DNA of 64,000 bases from Planococcus sp. CP5-4_YE (GCF_019042655.1 NZ_JAHPZO010000003.1:62001-126000), one strand, 5' to 3'; counted from the stretch's first letter, positions 36,738 through 47,654 are shown. The notes: generated from the letters alone by a model not told the origin. Numbers and translations: made by a program.

Positions 36738-36764
36738 AGGGCAGGGAATAAATTCCCCTGCCCT
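36738..36764 (-). terminator. Terminator of the dxs-tlyA operon
   Basis: Minus-strand stem AGGGCAG-G-GGAA, loop TTTA, TTCCCTGCCCT, T7. It starts right after the tlyA stop and separates it from argR. Confidence 0.88.
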
Positions 36765-36765
36765 G

Positions 36766-37611
36766 TTAATCGGATTGTGTGTGTTTTTCCTTGAATGCAG
36801 AATGGGCATGCTCGACCGTTTGAGCGAACGAATGCGCATCCGGCAATTCACTTTTAGTTGCCTGTTCGTTGGAAACAAGGTGGAATAAAAACTCGATATT
36901 GCCTTCACCGCCGGTTATCGGCGAATGAGTCATGGCTTTTACTTCGAAACCGCAGTCCACTGCATAAGCAGCTACTTTTTGCAGCACTTCCTGATGCACT
37001 TTCGGGTCGCGGACGATGCCTTTTTTGCCGACCTTCTCACGCCCTGCTTCAAACTGCGGCTTGACGAGTGCAATGCAATCTCCGCCTGGGACCAAAATGG
37101 TCTTCAGCACCGGCAGGATAATGCGCAGCGAAATAAAGGAAACGTCGATGGTCGCCACTTCGGGCAAACCTTCCTGAAAATCTTCCGGTTTCGAATGGCG
37201 GAAGTTGGTGCGTTCCATGACGGTTACGCGCGGGTCCTGGCGAATTGACCAGGCCAGCTGGTTATAGCCAACATCGAGCGCGTAGCCATGACGGGCGCCG
37301 TTTTGCAATGCGCAATCGGTGAATCCGCCAGTCGACGAACCGATATCAAGCATCATTTTGCCTTCCACGGTAACATCGAATTCAGCGAGAGCTTTTTCCA
37401 GTTTCAAGCCTCCACGGCTGACATAGCGCAAATCGGTTCCTTTTTTTTCAAGCGGCGCATCTTCAGGGATTTTTTCACCGGGTTTCTCAAGGCGTTCAGT
37501 GCCTGAGAAAATCACCCCGGCCATGATGGCGCGCTTGGCTTTTTCACGTGTTTCGCAAATGCCCCGTTCTACTAGCAGGACATCCACCCGTTCTTTTTTC
37601 ACTTTATTCAT
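36766..37611 (-). CDS. yqxC: TlyA-family 23S rRNA/16S rRNA 2'-O-methyltransferase (YqxC)
   Basis: A 281-aa protein with an N-terminal S4 RNA-binding domain (~6-65, [20 protein letters not shown]) and an FtsJ-like SAM methyltransferase domain. SAM motif [18 protein letters not shown] (~90) and catalytic K-D-K-type residues ([15 protein letters not shown]) are present. TlyA enzymes methylate cytidines in 16S and 23S rRNA; the family is often misnamed haemolysin. The ATG overlaps the dxs stop by four bases (ATGA). Confidence 0.9.
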   Translation of the reverse strand: MNKVKKERVDVLLVERGICETREKAKRAIMAGVIFSGTERLEKPGEKIPEDAPLEKKGTDLRYVSRGGLKLEKALAEFDVTVEGKMMLDIGSSTGGFTDCALQNGARHGYALDVGYNQLAWSIRQDPRVTVMERTNFRHSKPEDFQEGLPEVATIDVSFISLRIILPVLKTILVPGGDCIALVKPQFEAGREKVGKKGIVRDPKVHQEVLQKVAAYAVDCGFEVKAMTHSPITGGEGNIEFLFHLVSNEQATKSELPDAHSFAQTVEHAHSAFKEKHTQSD

Positions 37612-39518
37612 AGAACGTTCGATCGCTCCTGCTGTTGTGCATTCTGCTTTACACGCACTTTCACTTTTTTGACCACTTCGTCGCTGTTGAGATGGATTTC
37701 GTCCATCAACTCTGCAACATCGCCGTGCTCAACGAAGAGGTCTGGAATGCCCATGCGGTCGATGACAGCACTCGCGTGGCCGTTATCGTGAGCGTACTCA
37801 AGTACCGCACTGCCGAAGCCGCCTTGCAATACCGCTTCCTCGATTGTCAGAACTGGCACGTTGCGGCCAAAAATTGATGCGAGCATCTCTTTGTCCAACG
37901 GTTTGATGAAGCGAGAGTTGACGACCTCTACCTGGATTCCTTCTTCGCGCAATTGCTCAGCTGCATGAAGTGCCATTGGAATCGTCGTACCGAATGCCAA
38001 GATGACGGCATCCGCCCCTTCTACCAACACTTCCCAGCTTCCGATTGGAATCGCCTTCAGTTCATCATCCATCGGCACTCCGAGGCCGTTGCCGCGCGGA
38101 TAGCGCAACGCAATCGGGCCGCCATTGTAATCGATTGCCGTTTTGACCATATGCTGCCCTTCGTTTTCGTCTTTTGGCATCATCAACACCATGTTCGGAA
38201 GATGGCGCAAGAAGGCGATGTCAAATACGCCTTGATGCGTTTCGCCGTCTGCCCCGACAAGGCCCGAACGGTCGATGCCGATAAAGACATTCAAGTTCTG
38301 GCGGCAAATATCGTGGACGACTTGGTCATATGCGCGCTGCAGGAATGTCGAATAAATAGCCAGGAACGGCTTCATTCCTTGTGTCGCAAGTCCCGCGGCC
38401 ATCGTGGTCGCATGTTGTTCAGCAATTCCCACATCGAACATGCGATCAGGAAATTCCGAGGCGAATCCTTCCAATTTAGATCCAACAGGCATTGCCGGCG
38501 TGATAGCGACGATGCGCTCATCCGTACGCGCAAGCTTGCGTGTCGTTTCAGCGATCAGCCCGCTCCATGAAGGAGCTGTAGAGGAGGATTTCACCAAGTC
38601 GCCTGTTTCCATTTTATAAGGCCCAATTCCGTGCCACGTGCCGATTTTATCTTGTTCAGCAGGCAAATAGCCTTTGCCCTTTTTGGTGATGACGTGAAGC
38701 AGGACAGGGCCTTTTGTTTTCTTCGCATACTCCAGGTTGTCTTCGAGTTCCTCAAGGTCATGTCCGTCGATTGGGCCGAGGTACGTGAATCCGAGCTCTT
38801 CGAAGAACATGCCAGAAACGACCAAATATTTCAAGCTGTCTTTTACGCGCTCTGCCGTTGAAGCAAGCTTGCCTCCGACTGCAGGCACTTTTTTCAGCAA
38901 GTATTCAAGGTCGTCTTTGACTTTATTGTATTTTCCAGCCGTCCGCATGCGTCCAAGAACGCTATGGAGCGCCCCGACATTGGGTGCAATCGACATTTCG
39001 TTGTCGTTAAGGATGACGGTCATGTCGGTCTGTGCATGCCCGATATGGTTAAGCGCCTCGAATGCCATGCCGCCAGTCAATGCGCCATCGCCGATAATCG
39101 GGATGACGTAATTTTTGTCTTTTTTAATATCGCGCGCCGCCGCCATGCCCATTGCCGCAGACAAAGAAGTGGAGCTGTGGCCGGTTTCCCAGACGTCGTG
39201 ATCACTTTCGTTGCGTTTCGGGAATCCGCACAGGCCTTTGAATTTGCGCAGCGTGTCGAATTGGTCTGCACGTCCCGTCAAAATTTTATGGACATAGGAC
39301 TGATGCCCGACATCCCAGATCAATTTATCGTCCGGGCTGTTAAAGACACGATGAAGTGCAATCGTCAATTCCACCACACCCAAGTTCGGGCCGATATGGC
39401 CACCTGTTTTCGAAAGATTTTCTATGAGAAATCGACGGATATCTTCGCTTAAGAGCTCCAATTGTTCTGGGTTCAGCTCTTTTAGGAAAGATGGACCAGT
39501 TATCGAATGAAGATCCAT
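37608..39518 (-). CDS. dxs: 1-Deoxy-D-xylulose-5-phosphate synthase
   Basis: A 636-aa thiamine-diphosphate enzyme that condenses pyruvate and glyceraldehyde-3-phosphate, the first step of the MEP isoprenoid pathway. Visible features are [13 protein letters not shown] (active-site His), [16 protein letters not shown] with the later NDNEMSI (ThDP/Mg2+), and the transketolase pyrimidine domain [16 protein letters not shown]. Length is standard. It lies in the ispA-dxs isoprenoid cluster. Confidence 0.97.
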   Translation of the reverse strand: MDLHSITGPSFLKELNPEQLELLSEDIRRFLIENLSKTGGHIGPNLGVVELTIALHRVFNSPDDKLIWDVGHQSYVHKILTGRADQFDTLRKFKGLCGFPKRNESDHDVWETGHSSTSLSAAMGMAAARDIKKDKNYVIPIIGDGALTGGMAFEALNHIGHAQTDMTVILNDNEMSIAPNVGALHSVLGRMRTAGKYNKVKDDLEYLLKKVPAVGGKLASTAERVKDSLKYLVVSGMFFEELGFTYLGPIDGHDLEELEDNLEYAKKTKGPVLLHVITKKGKGYLPAEQDKIGTWHGIGPYKMETGDLVKSSSTAPSWSGLIAETTRKLARTDERIVAITPAMPVGSKLEGFASEFPDRMFDVGIAEQHATTMAAGLATQGMKPFLAIYSTFLQRAYDQVVHDICRQNLNVFIGIDRSGLVGADGETHQGVFDIAFLRHLPNMVLMMPKDENEGQHMVKTAIDYNGGPIALRYPRGNGLGVPMDDELKAIPIGSWEVLVEGADAVILAFGTTIPMALHAAEQLREEGIQVEVVNSRFIKPLDKEMLASIFGRNVPVLTIEEAVLQGGFGSAVLEYAHDNGHASAVIDRMGIPDLFVEHGDVAELMDEIHLNSDEVVKKVKVRVKQNAQQQERSNVL

Positions 39519-39612
39519 TTGCCATCACACACCTTTTTTCTATATTTTCCTGTATTGTTGTCTCCCCATATTATAGCAAGACTGGGCAAATGTACAAACA
39601 AGAGCCCTATTT

Positions 39613-40491
39613 TCAACTTTTTCGCTGGACAATCAACTCAGTCAATTCCCTCAATAGTCGCTGTTCACCAGGAAGTGTTGCAACCGCATCGAGAGCTTGT
39701 TGTGCATGGTAATCCAGTTTTTCTTTCGCTTTCGGCAAGGTCAAGATGCCAGGATAGGTGCTTTTATCGCTCGTTTCGTCTTTGCCGGCTGTTTTTCCGA
39801 GCTCCTCCGAAGTTCCGGTTACATCCAAAATATCATCCTGGATTTGGAAGGCCAATCCGAGATGGCGGCCGAATGTTGAAAGCGCCATCAATTGCTCAGA
39901 ATTTGCGCCCGCTAGGATGGCTCCTGAAATGATGCTATAGGTTAACAAAGCGCCTGTCTTCAATAAATGCACTTGCTCCAATTGTTCCAAGCTCAGCTGC
40001 TTTTCTTCCCCTTCGATATCGAGAACCTGGCCGCCGACCATGCCTTCTGCACCGGCCGCCGTCGACAATAGATCGATGAGCCGCACTTTATCCTCTGCGG
40101 ACACATCTTCTAAACGCGCCAAGATGCCAAAGCTCAATGTCAACAGGGCATCTCCGGCTAAAATAGCGACAGCTTCCCCGAACACTTTATGATTCGTTGG
40201 CATGCCGCGGCGCAAGTCGTCGTTGTCCATGCTCGGCAAATCATCATGAATCAAAGAATATGTATGGATCATTTCGATCGCAGCCGCCACTTTCAGGGCA
40301 TCCGGGTGGGCTGCGCCTTGTTCATGCATGGTCGCAAGAACAAGCAACGGGCGAATGCGTTTGCCACCTGCTTGGAGCGAATAATGCATCGATTCCTTCA
40401 ACGATTCCGGAATGGCCAATTTGCTGATTAATTCCGCCATCTCTTGCTGGATAACTGGTTCATAATGGGTTCTGAATTGGGTTAAGTTCAT
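39613..40491 (-). CDS. ispA: Farnesyl diphosphate synthase (short-chain polyprenyl synthase)
   Basis: A 292-aa all-helical prenyltransferase that makes FPP from IPP and DMAPP/GPP. The first aspartate-rich motif is DDLPSMDND (~83-91) and the second is QDDILDVTGT (~226), with GGKRIRPLL for diphosphate binding. The ATG overlaps the xseB stop by 4 bp (ATGA), so it is in the xseA-xseB-ispA unit. Confidence 0.94.
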   Translation of the reverse strand: MNLTQFRTHYEPVIQQEMAELISKLAIPESLKESMHYSLQAGGKRIRPLLVLATMHEQGAAHPDALKVAAAIEMIHTYSLIHDDLPSMDNDDLRRGMPTNHKVFGEAVAILAGDALLTLSFGILARLEDVSAEDKVRLIDLLSTAAGAEGMVGGQVLDIEGEEKQLSLEQLEQVHLLKTGALLTYSIISGAILAGANSEQLMALSTFGRHLGLAFQIQDDILDVTGTSEELGKTAGKDETSDKSTYPGILTLPKAKEKLDYHAQQALDAVATLPGEQRLLRELTELIVQRKS

Positions 40492-40724
40492 TGGGCATTT
40501 CCTTCCCCTTCGATTTCAGCAGGCACTTCTTTACCGTCTTTCATCATCGTCACCAGCTGGGTTTCAGCGTTTTTTAATTTATCATGGCATAGCTTCGATA
40601 ATTCCATGCCTTTCTGGTAAAGTGTCAAGGCTTCTTCGAGCGGTACATCGCCTTGTTCGAGCAACTTGACGATTTCCTCCAACTGCTCCATTGCGTCATT
40701 GAACATCATGTTATTTTCTGCCAT
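40488..40724 (-). CDS. xseB: Exodeoxyribonuclease VII small subunit
   Basis: A 78-aa helical hairpin protein (MEQLEEIVKLLEQGDVPLEE, then LYQKGMELSKLCHDKL), the several-copy partner of XseA in single-strand DNA exonuclease VII. Its start follows the xseA stop with no gap, and its end overlaps ispA. Confidence 0.94.
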   Translation of the reverse strand: MAENNMMFNDAMEQLEEIVKLLEQGDVPLEEALTLYQKGMELSKLCHDKLKNAETQLVTMMKDGKEVPAEIEGEGNAQ

Positions 40725-42077
40725 TTAGTCGCGCTCCTTATCTTTTGGGTTAATCGCTTCGATGACGGTTTCGACTTCCCCGTCTTTCAATGAAAGGCTC
40801 AGCCGGTCGCCGAGCTTCAACTGATTCACTGATTTCACCACTTCGCCTTCTTTGAACGGAATCGCATACCCCCTGTCCATGATCTTCAAGGGACTCAGCG
40901 CATCCAGCGTGCGGATTGCCGATTTCAATTGCTGGTCCCGCTGCTGGAAGACTTGGGTGATGCGCTGGTCGAGACGTTCTCTGATACTAGCTAAATCGCG
41001 TTCGGCCTGGCGGATACGGTCAGCAGGGTTGCGATTTTCCAATTGGCGCGTTTGCATTGCCAGACGGTCTCCCGAGCGCTTTACTGATTGGACGGTCTCA
41101 CGCTGCAGTGCATCGGTCGCTCGCTCGATGCGCTCGATGAATGGGCGGTAAAGCCGATCCGGATAAGCCATTGGATAAGAGTTTTGCAGCTGCGTCAAAC
41201 GGATGCGCCGCTGTTCCAAATCATTCGACATAAGACGGAACATCACTTGGCGCTGCCCCATGACCCGTTCAAACAGCTCGATGCGGCTCGGTACCGCGAG
41301 CTCTGCTGCGGCTGTCGGGGTGGCTGCACGCAAATCGGCCACAAAATCGGCGATTGTCGTATCGGTTTCGTGACCGACCGCAGAGATGATGGGAATCTTT
41401 GAATCATAGATTGCCCGTGCAACTGCTTCTTCGTTGAATGCCCACAAGTCTTCAATCGATCCGCCACCGCGCCCGACTATCAAGACGTCGCTGTCGGTGC
41501 GGTTGGCTTGTTGGATCGATTGGACAATCGACTGGACGGCCCCTTGTCCTTGCACCAGAGTCGGAAACAGCACGATTCGCGCGAGCGGGTACCGGCGTTT
41601 AAGCGTCGTGATGACATCACGCACCGCTGCTCCGGTCTGTGCCGTAATGACTGCGACTTTTTCAGGAAACTCGGGCAGCGGCTGTTTGTGTGCCGCATTG
41701 AACAATCCCTCTTTGCTGAGCTTTTCTTTCAACTGTTCAAAGGCCAAATAATAATCGCCGATGCCATCTGGCTGCATCGACTGGGCGTATAATTGGTATT
41801 GACCCGATGCTTCATAAACGGAAATGTCTCCGCGAATCAAGACAGTCATGCCGCTTTCTGGACGGAATTTCATTGATTTCGCCTTCGCCGAGAACATGAC
41901 AGCCGGCATGCGTGCTTTCTGGTCTTTCAACGTGAAATAGATATGCCCGCTCGTATGGATTTTAACGTTCGATAGTTCGCCTTTTACGTATACGTCACGC
42001 AAATGAGGGTCGGCATCGAATTTCTTTTTTATGTATTTTGTTAACGCTGCAACACTTAAGTACGGGTCGGTCGCCAA
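40725..42077 (-). CDS. xseA: Exodeoxyribonuclease VII large subunit
   Basis: A 450-aa catalytic subunit. It has an N-terminal OB fold (VYVKGELSNVKIHTSGHIYF), a catalytic core with IVGRGGGSIEDLWAFNEE and ISAVGHETDTTIADFVADLR, then a long coiled coil (~270-385) that binds XseB. It acts in single-strand DNA trimming during repair. The start is a TTG at 42077. Confidence 0.95.
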   Translation of the reverse strand: MATDPYLSVAALTKYIKKKFDADPHLRDVYVKGELSNVKIHTSGHIYFTLKDQKARMPAVMFSAKAKSMKFRPESGMTVLIRGDISVYEASGQYQLYAQSMQPDGIGDYYLAFEQLKEKLSKEGLFNAAHKQPLPEFPEKVAVITAQTGAAVRDVITTLKRRYPLARIVLFPTLVQGQGAVQSIVQSIQQANRTDSDVLIVGRGGGSIEDLWAFNEEAVARAIYDSKIPIISAVGHETDTTIADFVADLRAATPTAAAELAVPSRIELFERVMGQRQVMFRLMSNDLEQRRIRLTQLQNSYPMAYPDRLYRPFIERIERATDALQRETVQSVKRSGDRLAMQTRQLENRNPADRIRQAERDLASIRERLDQRITQVFQQRDQQLKSAIRTLDALSPLKIMDRGYAIPFKEGEVVKSVNQLKLGDRLSLSLKDGEVETVIEAINPKDKERD

Positions 42078-42103
42078 AATGTCAACCCCTGTCTATAGAA
42101 AGT

Positions 42104-42135
42104 AAAAAGCTGTCTTTCTTTCGAAAAACAGCTCT
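42104..42135 (-). terminator. Terminator of folD
   Basis: Minus-strand stem AGCTGTTTTTC, loop GAAA, GAAAGACAGCT, T4, lying between folD and xseA. Confidence 0.75.
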
Positions 42136-42149
42136 ATTTGCTATTCATT

Positions 42150-43025
42150 TTACACGCTTTCGGCAGCTTTGTCTTTCGATAATCCTTTTTCAGCCGACAG
42201 CAATGTATTTTCCATTAACATCGCGATGGTCATTGGCCCAACGCCGCCCGGCACAGGCGTGATAAAGCTGGCACGCTCGCTCACTGCCTCAAAATCGACG
42301 TCGCCGCACAGCTTGCCATTTTCATCACGGTTCATGCCGACATCGATGACGACCGCGCCTTCTTTAATATGGTCTGCCCCGATAAATTTCGCACGGCCGA
42401 TTGCTGCGATAATGATGTCCGCTTGTTTGGTCATCGCCTTTAAGTCCTGCGTTTTGGAATGGCAGTAGGTCACGGTCGCATCTTTTTGCAGCAGCAATTG
42501 GCCGACCGGCTTGCCGACGATATTGCTGCGCCCGATGACAACGGCGTGCTTGCCTGCTGGGTCGATGCCGTAATGCTCAAGGAGCACCATCACCCCGTGC
42601 GGCGTACACGGTAAAAAGGCCTCTTTGCCGATCATCAAATTGCCAACTGAAATCGGGTGGAATCCATCAACATCCTTTTCGGGAGCGATTGCCGTGATGA
42701 TGTTGAACTCCTCAATTTGGGCTGGAAGCGGCAATTGCACCAAAATGCCGTGGATGTCGGGGTCGTTATTCAATTCATCGATTTTTTCAAGCAGTTCTTG
42801 TTCGGTCAGTGAAGCAGGGTATAAATGAAGATCCGAACGCATGCCCAATGATTCACATGTTTTCTTTTTGTTTTTGACATAAGTTTGCGAAGCGGAATCA
42901 TCTCCCACTAAAATGACCGACAGGCCAGGGGTGATTCCGTTGGTTTTCAGTTTCTCTACACGTTGTTGCACTCGCTCTTTAATTTTCAGGCTTACGGCTT
43001 TTCCATCAATCAATTCAGCAGTCAC
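42150..43025 (-). CDS. folD: Bifunctional methylene-THF dehydrogenase/methenyl-THF cyclohydrolase
   Basis: A 291-aa enzyme of one-carbon metabolism, converting 5,10-methylene-THF to 10-formyl-THF. Signature motifs are YVKNKKKTCESLGM (catalytic K), QLPLPAQIEEF, the Rossmann GRSNIVGKPVGQLLL, and TPVPGGVGPMTIAMLMEN. GTG start at 43025 after GGAGG. Functionally linked to the glycine cleavage genes at 51-55 kb through methylene-THF. Confidence 0.96.
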   Translation of the reverse strand: MTAELIDGKAVSLKIKERVQQRVEKLKTNGITPGLSVILVGDDSASQTYVKNKKKTCESLGMRSDLHLYPASLTEQELLEKIDELNNDPDIHGILVQLPLPAQIEEFNIITAIAPEKDVDGFHPISVGNLMIGKEAFLPCTPHGVMVLLEHYGIDPAGKHAVVIGRSNIVGKPVGQLLLQKDATVTYCHSKTQDLKAMTKQADIIIAAIGRAKFIGADHIKEGAVVIDVGMNRDENGKLCGDVDFEAVSERASFITPVPGGVGPMTIAMLMENTLLSAEKGLSKDKAAESV

Positions 43026-43042
43026 GTAGATTCCTCCAATGA

Positions 43043-43435
43043 TTAGTTCGCAGTTTGGTCGGTGAATTTCGAAAGAACGCCGTTGACGAAACGGCTCGAT
43101 TTATCGTCCCCGAAAGTTTTGCTCAACTCGATTGCTTCGTTCAAGATGACGCGGCTCGGCGCATCGTCCATATATTCAAGTTCGAACACAGCCATGCGCA
43201 AAATGGTACGTTCGACTTTCGGCAAGCGCTCAAGCGACCAGTTTTGCAAATGGCCTTTCAGTTTTTCGTCGATTTGCTGCTGCTTGCTGTTTGTGCCTTC
43301 TACCAGCAGTTTATAGAACTGGTCGGTTTCCCCGTCCATGACATGTTCCATCGCTTCTTCGATCGTCAATTCGGTTCCATCGAGCTGGAATAGCGTCTGA
43401 AGCGCTTTTTCCCGTGCTTCGTGTCGTTTCATCAT
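43043..43435 (-). CDS. nusB: Transcription antitermination factor NusB
   Basis: A 130-aa helical RNA-binding protein for rRNA antitermination, acting with NusE (S10). It begins MMKRHEAREKALQTLFQLDG and ends with the conserved AIELSKTFGDDKSSRFVNGV. The frame is open for about 105 more codons upstream but with unrelated sequence. ATG 43435 has AAGGAG 9 bases above and gives the family length. It is upstream of folD. Confidence 0.95.
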   Translation of the reverse strand: MMKRHEAREKALQTLFQLDGTELTIEEAMEHVMDGETDQFYKLLVEGTNSKQQQIDEKLKGHLQNWSLERLPKVERTILRMAVFELEYMDDAPSRVILNEAIELSKTFGDDKSSRFVNGVLSKFTDQTAN

Positions 43436-43551
43436 AATTCCGGTCTCCTTTTTCAAGCTGATTATCCCCCCATTATACAGGTAATCACGTGGAACTTCCA
43501 AGTTTGAAATGTTCCAACAAATCACGATGGACATGGCGCCTCCATAAAAAG

Positions 43552-43592
43552 AAGGCTGGCCGAAACATGCATGAGCATGTTCGGGCAGCCTG
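43552..43592 (-). terminator. Terminator of the accB-accC-yqhY operon
   Basis: A long imperfect stem (GGCTG.CCGAA.CATGC with GCATG.TTCGG.CAGCC) followed on the minus strand by TTCTTTTT, right after the yqhY stop. Confidence 0.85.
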
Positions 43593-43596
43593 CTTA

Positions 43597-43992
43597 TCAG
43601 TCCACTTGGGGGTTGTCGAAATGTATACCGGTAATGTGCACATTCACTTCCTGCGTCTGCAGCGAAGTCATCGTCTCCAAGGTCTGGCGGACTTGTTCCT
43701 GAATTTTCTTGGCGGTATTCGGAATCGATACGCCATAATCGATGACGCAATAGACGTCAATCGCCAGGCCTTCGTCCGACAGTTCTGTTTTGATGCCTTT
43801 GCCATGGACTTTTTTACCCAAACGTTCAACGACGCCAGAAGCAAAATTACCGCGCATGCTGGCTACGCCTTCGATATCTGTCGCCGCAATGCTGGCAATT
43901 ATTTCTAGCACTTCCGATGCGACTTCGATATTCCCAAGATCCTGCGCACCGGGGGATTTCATTTTTACATAGGGGATTACTTTTTCTGCCAT
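43597..43992 (-). CDS. yqhY: Asp23/Gls24 family protein YqhY
   Basis: A 131-aa Asp23/DUF322 family protein. It shows VASEVLEIIASIAATDIEGV, then IDVYCVIDYGVSIP and VNVHITGIHFD. Conserved next to accB-accC in Firmicutes and reported in B. subtilis to influence acetyl-CoA carboxylase activity. 14 bp downstream of accC, same operon. Confidence 0.92.
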   Translation of the reverse strand: MAEKVIPYVKMKSPGAQDLGNIEVASEVLEIIASIAATDIEGVASMRGNFASGVVERLGKKVHGKGIKTELSDEGLAIDVYCVIDYGVSIPNTAKKIQEQVRQTLETMTSLQTQEVNVHITGIHFDNPQVD

Positions 43993-44006
43993 TTGAATAT
44001 TCCTCC

Positions 44007-45359
44007 TCAGGAGCCCATTACATCGTATTTTTCCAGGAATTTCGTATTGAAGTCCCCAGATTTGAATACCTCGTGATCCATGAGGCGAAGATGAAATGGA
44101 ATGGTCGTGAAGACGCCTTCAACCACGAATTCATCTAGCGCGCGCTTCATCTTGGCCACGGCCTCTTCACGCGTATCAGCGAATGTGATGAGCTTCGCCA
44201 CCATTGAATCGTAATACGGCGGGATTGTATAGCCTGAATACATCGCTGAATCGACGCGCACGCCCATACCGCCCGGCGGCAAGTACATATCCACACGCCC
44301 TGCAGAAGGCATGAAGTTCTTCAGTGGGTTTTCGGCATTGATGCGGCATTCGATCGACCAGCCGTTGAATGTCACGTCTTCTTGTTTGTAGGCGAGCGTT
44401 TCGCCGGAAGCGACTTTTAATTGCTGCTGGATCAAATCGATGCCTGTGATCATTTCGGTGACCGGGTGTTCGACTTGGATACGTGTGTTCATCTCCATAA
44501 AGTAGAATTTCTGGTTTTCTACGTCAAAGATGAACTCGACCGTTCCAGCTCCACGGTAATTGACCGCTTGCGCCGCTTTTACCGCCGCTTCGCCCATTTC
44601 CGCTCTTAGTTCGGCTGATAGGGCAGGAGATGGCGCTTCTTCGACGAGTTTTTGCATGCGGCGCTGGATCGAACAATCGCGTTCGCCGAGATGGATGGCA
44701 TTGCCATGCGAATCTGCCAGCACTTGGATTTCGATATGGCGGAAATCCTCAACGAATTTCTCGATATAAACGCCCGGATTGCCGAATGCTGCGGCTGCTT
44801 CTTTTTGCGTCATATTCAAGCCTTTGATAAAATCTTCACGCGTTCTCGCCACACGGATTCCTTTGCCGCCACCGCCTGCGGTCGCTTTGATGATGACTGG
44901 AAAACCGATCTTTTCGGCAATTTCCAAACCTTCCTCTTCGCTTCCGACAATTCCTGTAGAACCCGGAACGACCGGCACATTCGCTTGGCGCATGGTTTCG
45001 CGGGCTACGTCTTTTGTGCCCATTTTCGAAATCGCTGCGGCTGTCGGCCCGATGAACATGATATCACACGCTTCGCATAGTTCGGCAAAGCTCGAGTTTT
45101 CAGCAAGGAAGCCATATCCCGGATGGATGCCGTCACAATTCGTCAATTTTGCCACGCTGATGATATTGGAAAAGTTCAAATAGCTGTCTTTTGATAGTTT
45201 TGGCCCGATGCAATAGGCTTCGTCGGCCAGTTCAACGTGGAGCGCTTCTTTATCCGCTTCTGAGTAAACCGCTACCGTTTGGATGTCGAGCTCTTTGCAG
45301 GCACGGATGATCCGTACGGCGATTTCCCCGCGGTTGGCAATCAATACTTTCTTCATCAT
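44007..45359 (-). CDS. accC: Acetyl-CoA carboxylase biotin carboxylase subunit
   Basis: A 450-aa ATP-grasp enzyme that carboxylates biotin on AccB. It contains [20 protein letters not shown], the glycine-rich lid [31 protein letters not shown], and [18 protein letters not shown] (catalytic Glu/Arg). Two adjacent ATGs make the exact start uncertain by one codon. It follows accB closely. Confidence 0.97.
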   Translation of the reverse strand: MMKKVLIANRGEIAVRIIRACKELDIQTVAVYSEADKEALHVELADEAYCIGPKLSKDSYLNFSNIISVAKLTNCDGIHPGYGFLAENSSFAELCEACDIMFIGPTAAAISKMGTKDVARETMRQANVPVVPGSTGIVGSEEEGLEIAEKIGFPVIIKATAGGGGKGIRVARTREDFIKGLNMTQKEAAAAFGNPGVYIEKFVEDFRHIEIQVLADSHGNAIHLGERDCSIQRRMQKLVEEAPSPALSAELRAEMGEAAVKAAQAVNYRGAGTVEFIFDVENQKFYFMEMNTRIQVEHPVTEMITGIDLIQQQLKVASGETLAYKQEDVTFNGWSIECRINAENPLKNFMPSAGRVDMYLPPGGMGVRVDSAMYSGYTIPPYYDSMVAKLITFADTREEAVAKMKRALDEFVVEGVFTTIPFHLRLMDHEVFKSGDFNTKFLEKYDVMGS

Positions 45360-45370
45360 TGTCAGCCCCC

Positions 45371-45883
45371 TTAATTTGCTTTTACGAGGAACAAAGGCTG
45401 ACCGTATTCGACCAATTGGCCATCTTTGACTAGGATCTCAGCGATTTCCCCATCCACTTCTGCTTCAATTTCGTTGAAGAGCTTCATCGCTTCAACGATA
45501 CAAACGACTTGATCTGCAGAAACTTTTGTTCCAACAGCCACATAAGCCTCTTCTTCTGGTGATGGCGATTGATAGAACGTGCCCACCATCGGAGACAGGA
45601 TTTTATGCAAGTCTTCGTTTGATGCGTTGCCAGCCTCAGCCGGTTCCGTTTTGACCGGTTGTTCTGTGGGCGCCGCTTCAGTTGCTTCCACTTGTTTTGG
45701 AGCTGTTGGTGCAGGTGCTTGTGCAGGCTCTTCAACCACTTTAGATTGCACCGCTGCCGATTGTGAAGGGTTGGATGAATTTTTCTTCATCTTGACTTTG
45801 ACGCCGTCGAATTCATAGCTGAATTCGTCGATGGATGAATGATCCACCAATTTGATGATTTCACGAATTTCCTGGATTTTCAT
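45371..45883 (-). CDS. accB: Biotin carboxyl carrier protein of acetyl-CoA carboxylase
   Basis: A 170-aa carrier. It has an N-terminal helical segment, a Pro/Ala/Glu linker (~40-90), and a C-terminal biotinyl domain with [13 protein letters not shown]; the biotinylated lysine is K134. It heads the accB-accC-yqhY operon. In B. subtilis the spoIIIA operon lies next to this gene; here efp follows after a terminator. Confidence 0.96.
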   Translation of the reverse strand: MKIQEIREIIKLVDHSSIDEFSYEFDGVKVKMKKNSSNPSQSAAVQSKVVEEPAQAPAPTAPKQVEATEAAPTEQPVKTEPAEAGNASNEDLHKILSPMVGTFYQSPSPEEEAYVAVGTKVSADQVVCIVEAMKLFNEIEAEVDGEIAEILVKDGQLVEYGQPLFLVKAN

Positions 45884-45976
45884 ATTATACCTACTCCCCT
45901 ATTATGTATTTAGTTTTAGCTACTCCATCATTTTAGACTTTTTCGAATCATTTTGAAATAGTAAGGCCGACATTTT

Positions 45977-46005
45977 AAAAAAAGGCCCCTTAAAAGAGGC
46001 CTTTT
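45977..46005 (-). terminator. Terminator of efp
   Basis: Minus-strand stem AAAAGGCC-T-CTT / AAG-G-GGCCTTTT ending in T7, 5 bp past the efp stop. Confidence 0.85.
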
Positions 46006-46009
46006 CTAC

Positions 46010-46570
46010 TTATTGGGCACGCGAAACGTATGAAGAATCGGTCGTATTGATGATTAGTTTATCCCCTTGGTTAATAAAGAATGGCACTTGGACAGAGAGG
46101 CCTGTCGTCAGGATAGCCGGTTTTGATCCGCCGCTTGCCGTATCTCCCTTGATGCCCGGATCCGTTTCAGCTACTTCGAGGACAACTGTATTGGGCAGTT
46201 CTACGCCAAGCACTTCGCCGTGGTATTGGATGACTTGTACATCCATGTTTTCCTGGAGGAATTTCAGCTCATACTCGATGCTTTTTTCCGGCAATTCGAT
46301 TTGGTCATATGTCTCATTGTCCATGAATGCATGCATATCGCCATTCGCATACAAATATTGCATTTTGCGGTTGTCGATTTGCGCTTTCGCGACTTTTTCA
46401 CCAGCACGGAATGTTTTTTCATTGACCGCTCCGGTACGCAAATTGCGAAGCTTAGAACGGACGAATGCCGCCCCTTTGCCCGGTTTGACGTGCTGGAATT
46501 CCATGACGCGCCAAATATCGTTATCTACTTCGATGGTCAATCCTGTTTTGAAATCGTTTACTGAAATCAT
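46010..46570 (-). CDS. efp: Translation elongation factor P
   Basis: A 186-aa factor that relieves ribosome stalling at proline stretches. It has three beta-barrel domains; the loop lysine expected to be modified is K32 in [15 protein letters not shown]. The EF-P signature [25 protein letters not shown] is present. Lies 20 bp downstream of the aminopeptidase P gene. Confidence 0.97.
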   Translation of the reverse strand: MISVNDFKTGLTIEVDNDIWRVMEFQHVKPGKGAAFVRSKLRNLRTGAVNEKTFRAGEKVAKAQIDNRKMQYLYANGDMHAFMDNETYDQIELPEKSIEYELKFLQENMDVQVIQYHGEVLGVELPNTVVLEVAETDPGIKGDTASGGSKPAILTTGLSVQVPFFINQGDKLIINTTDSSYVSRAQ

Positions 46571-46590
46571 AATAATAGTTCCTCCGTTTG

Positions 46591-47649
46591 TTATAAAATG
46601 CGAAGCTCTTTAGAAGAATGCGTCAAGCGCTCATTCCCCGTTTCGGTAATCAGTATATCATCTTCGATGCGCACTCCGCCAATTCCCGGCAAATAGATGC
46701 CCGGTTCGACCGTGACAGCCATTCCGGGTTCGAGGACGGTTTCGGAACGGAACGACAATCCTGGGCCTTCGTGGACTTCTAGTCCGATGCCATGGCCCGT
46801 CGAATGCCCGAATGCTTCACCGTAGCCTTTCGACTTGATGTAATCGCGTGCGATGGCATCTGCTTCAATCCCAGTCATGCCCGGCTTGATTTTTTCAAGT
46901 GCTAACACTTGTGAATCCAAGACCACCTGATAAATTTCCTTGAGCTTGTCGGATGGTTCGCCGACTGCAACCGTGCGCGTGATATCCGATACGTACCCAT
47001 TGTACAATGCGCCGAAATCGAGCGTGATGAGGTCGCCTTGTTCGATTTTCTTGTCAGAGGCCACGCCATGTGGCAACGCCGAACGCAAGCCCGATGCGAC
47101 GATGATGTCAAAAGAAGAAGAAGTCGCGCCTTGTGAACGCATGAAAAATTCCAATTCATTGGAGACTTGCAGCTCCGTCATGCCGGGTTTGATGTAGTTG
47201 CAAATATGCTCAAATGCATCGTCGGCGATCTTGGCTGCCGCTTTCAGCACCTCAAGTTCTTCCTGCGATTTCACCATGCGCAGCTTTTCGATCAAGCCGC
47301 TGACCGGTTCGAGCGTCGCGGATAATTTTTCCTGATACTGCGAATAGGTTGCAAAGGTCATATAGTCCTGTTCGAATGCCAGACGCTCGATTGCCGCTTC
47401 CCCAGCAATACGTGCCACTTCATCAATCAAGCCTTTTTGCGCTTGAACCACTTTGAATTCTGTGACTTGCTCCCCTGCCTGTTCGGTGTAGCGGAAATCG
47501 GTAATGAACCAAGCATCATTCGGCGTGATGAGCGCAAGCCCAGCGGTTCCGGTGAAACCTGTAATAAACCGAAGATTGTACGGATTTGTCACCAGCAGGG
47601 AATCCAATCCTCGTTTTTGCATTTGTTCGCGCAGTTTCATCAATTTCAT
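46591..47649 (-). CDS. yqhT: Xaa-Pro aminopeptidase (M24 family)
   Basis: A ~352-aa metallo-aminopeptidase that removes residues before proline, paired widely with efp. The creatinase-like N-domain is followed by the pita-bread domain: [18 protein letters not shown] (metal Asp pair), [16 protein letters not shown] (His), and [19 protein letters not shown] (Glu ligands). The reading frame opens with three ATGs in a tandem 9-bp repeat. The second (47649) is best placed relative to GAAAGG and aligns with the B. subtilis YqhT start. The upstream end overlaps aroQ. Confidence 0.92.
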   Translation of the reverse strand: MKLMKLREQMQKRGLDSLLVTNPYNLRFITGFTGTAGLALITPNDAWFITDFRYTEQAGEQVTEFKVVQAQKGLIDEVARIAGEAAIERLAFEQDYMTFATYSQYQEKLSATLEPVSGLIEKLRMVKSQEELEVLKAAAKIADDAFEHICNYIKPGMTELQVSNELEFFMRSQGATSSSFDIIVASGLRSALPHGVASDKKIEQGDLITLDFGALYNGYVSDITRTVAVGEPSDKLKEIYQVVLDSQVLALEKIKPGMTGIEADAIARDYIKSKGYGEAFGHSTGHGIGLEVHEGPGLSFRSETVLEPGMAVTVEPGIYLPGIGGVRIEDDILITETGNERLTHSSKELRIL

Positions 47650-47654
47650 CAGTT

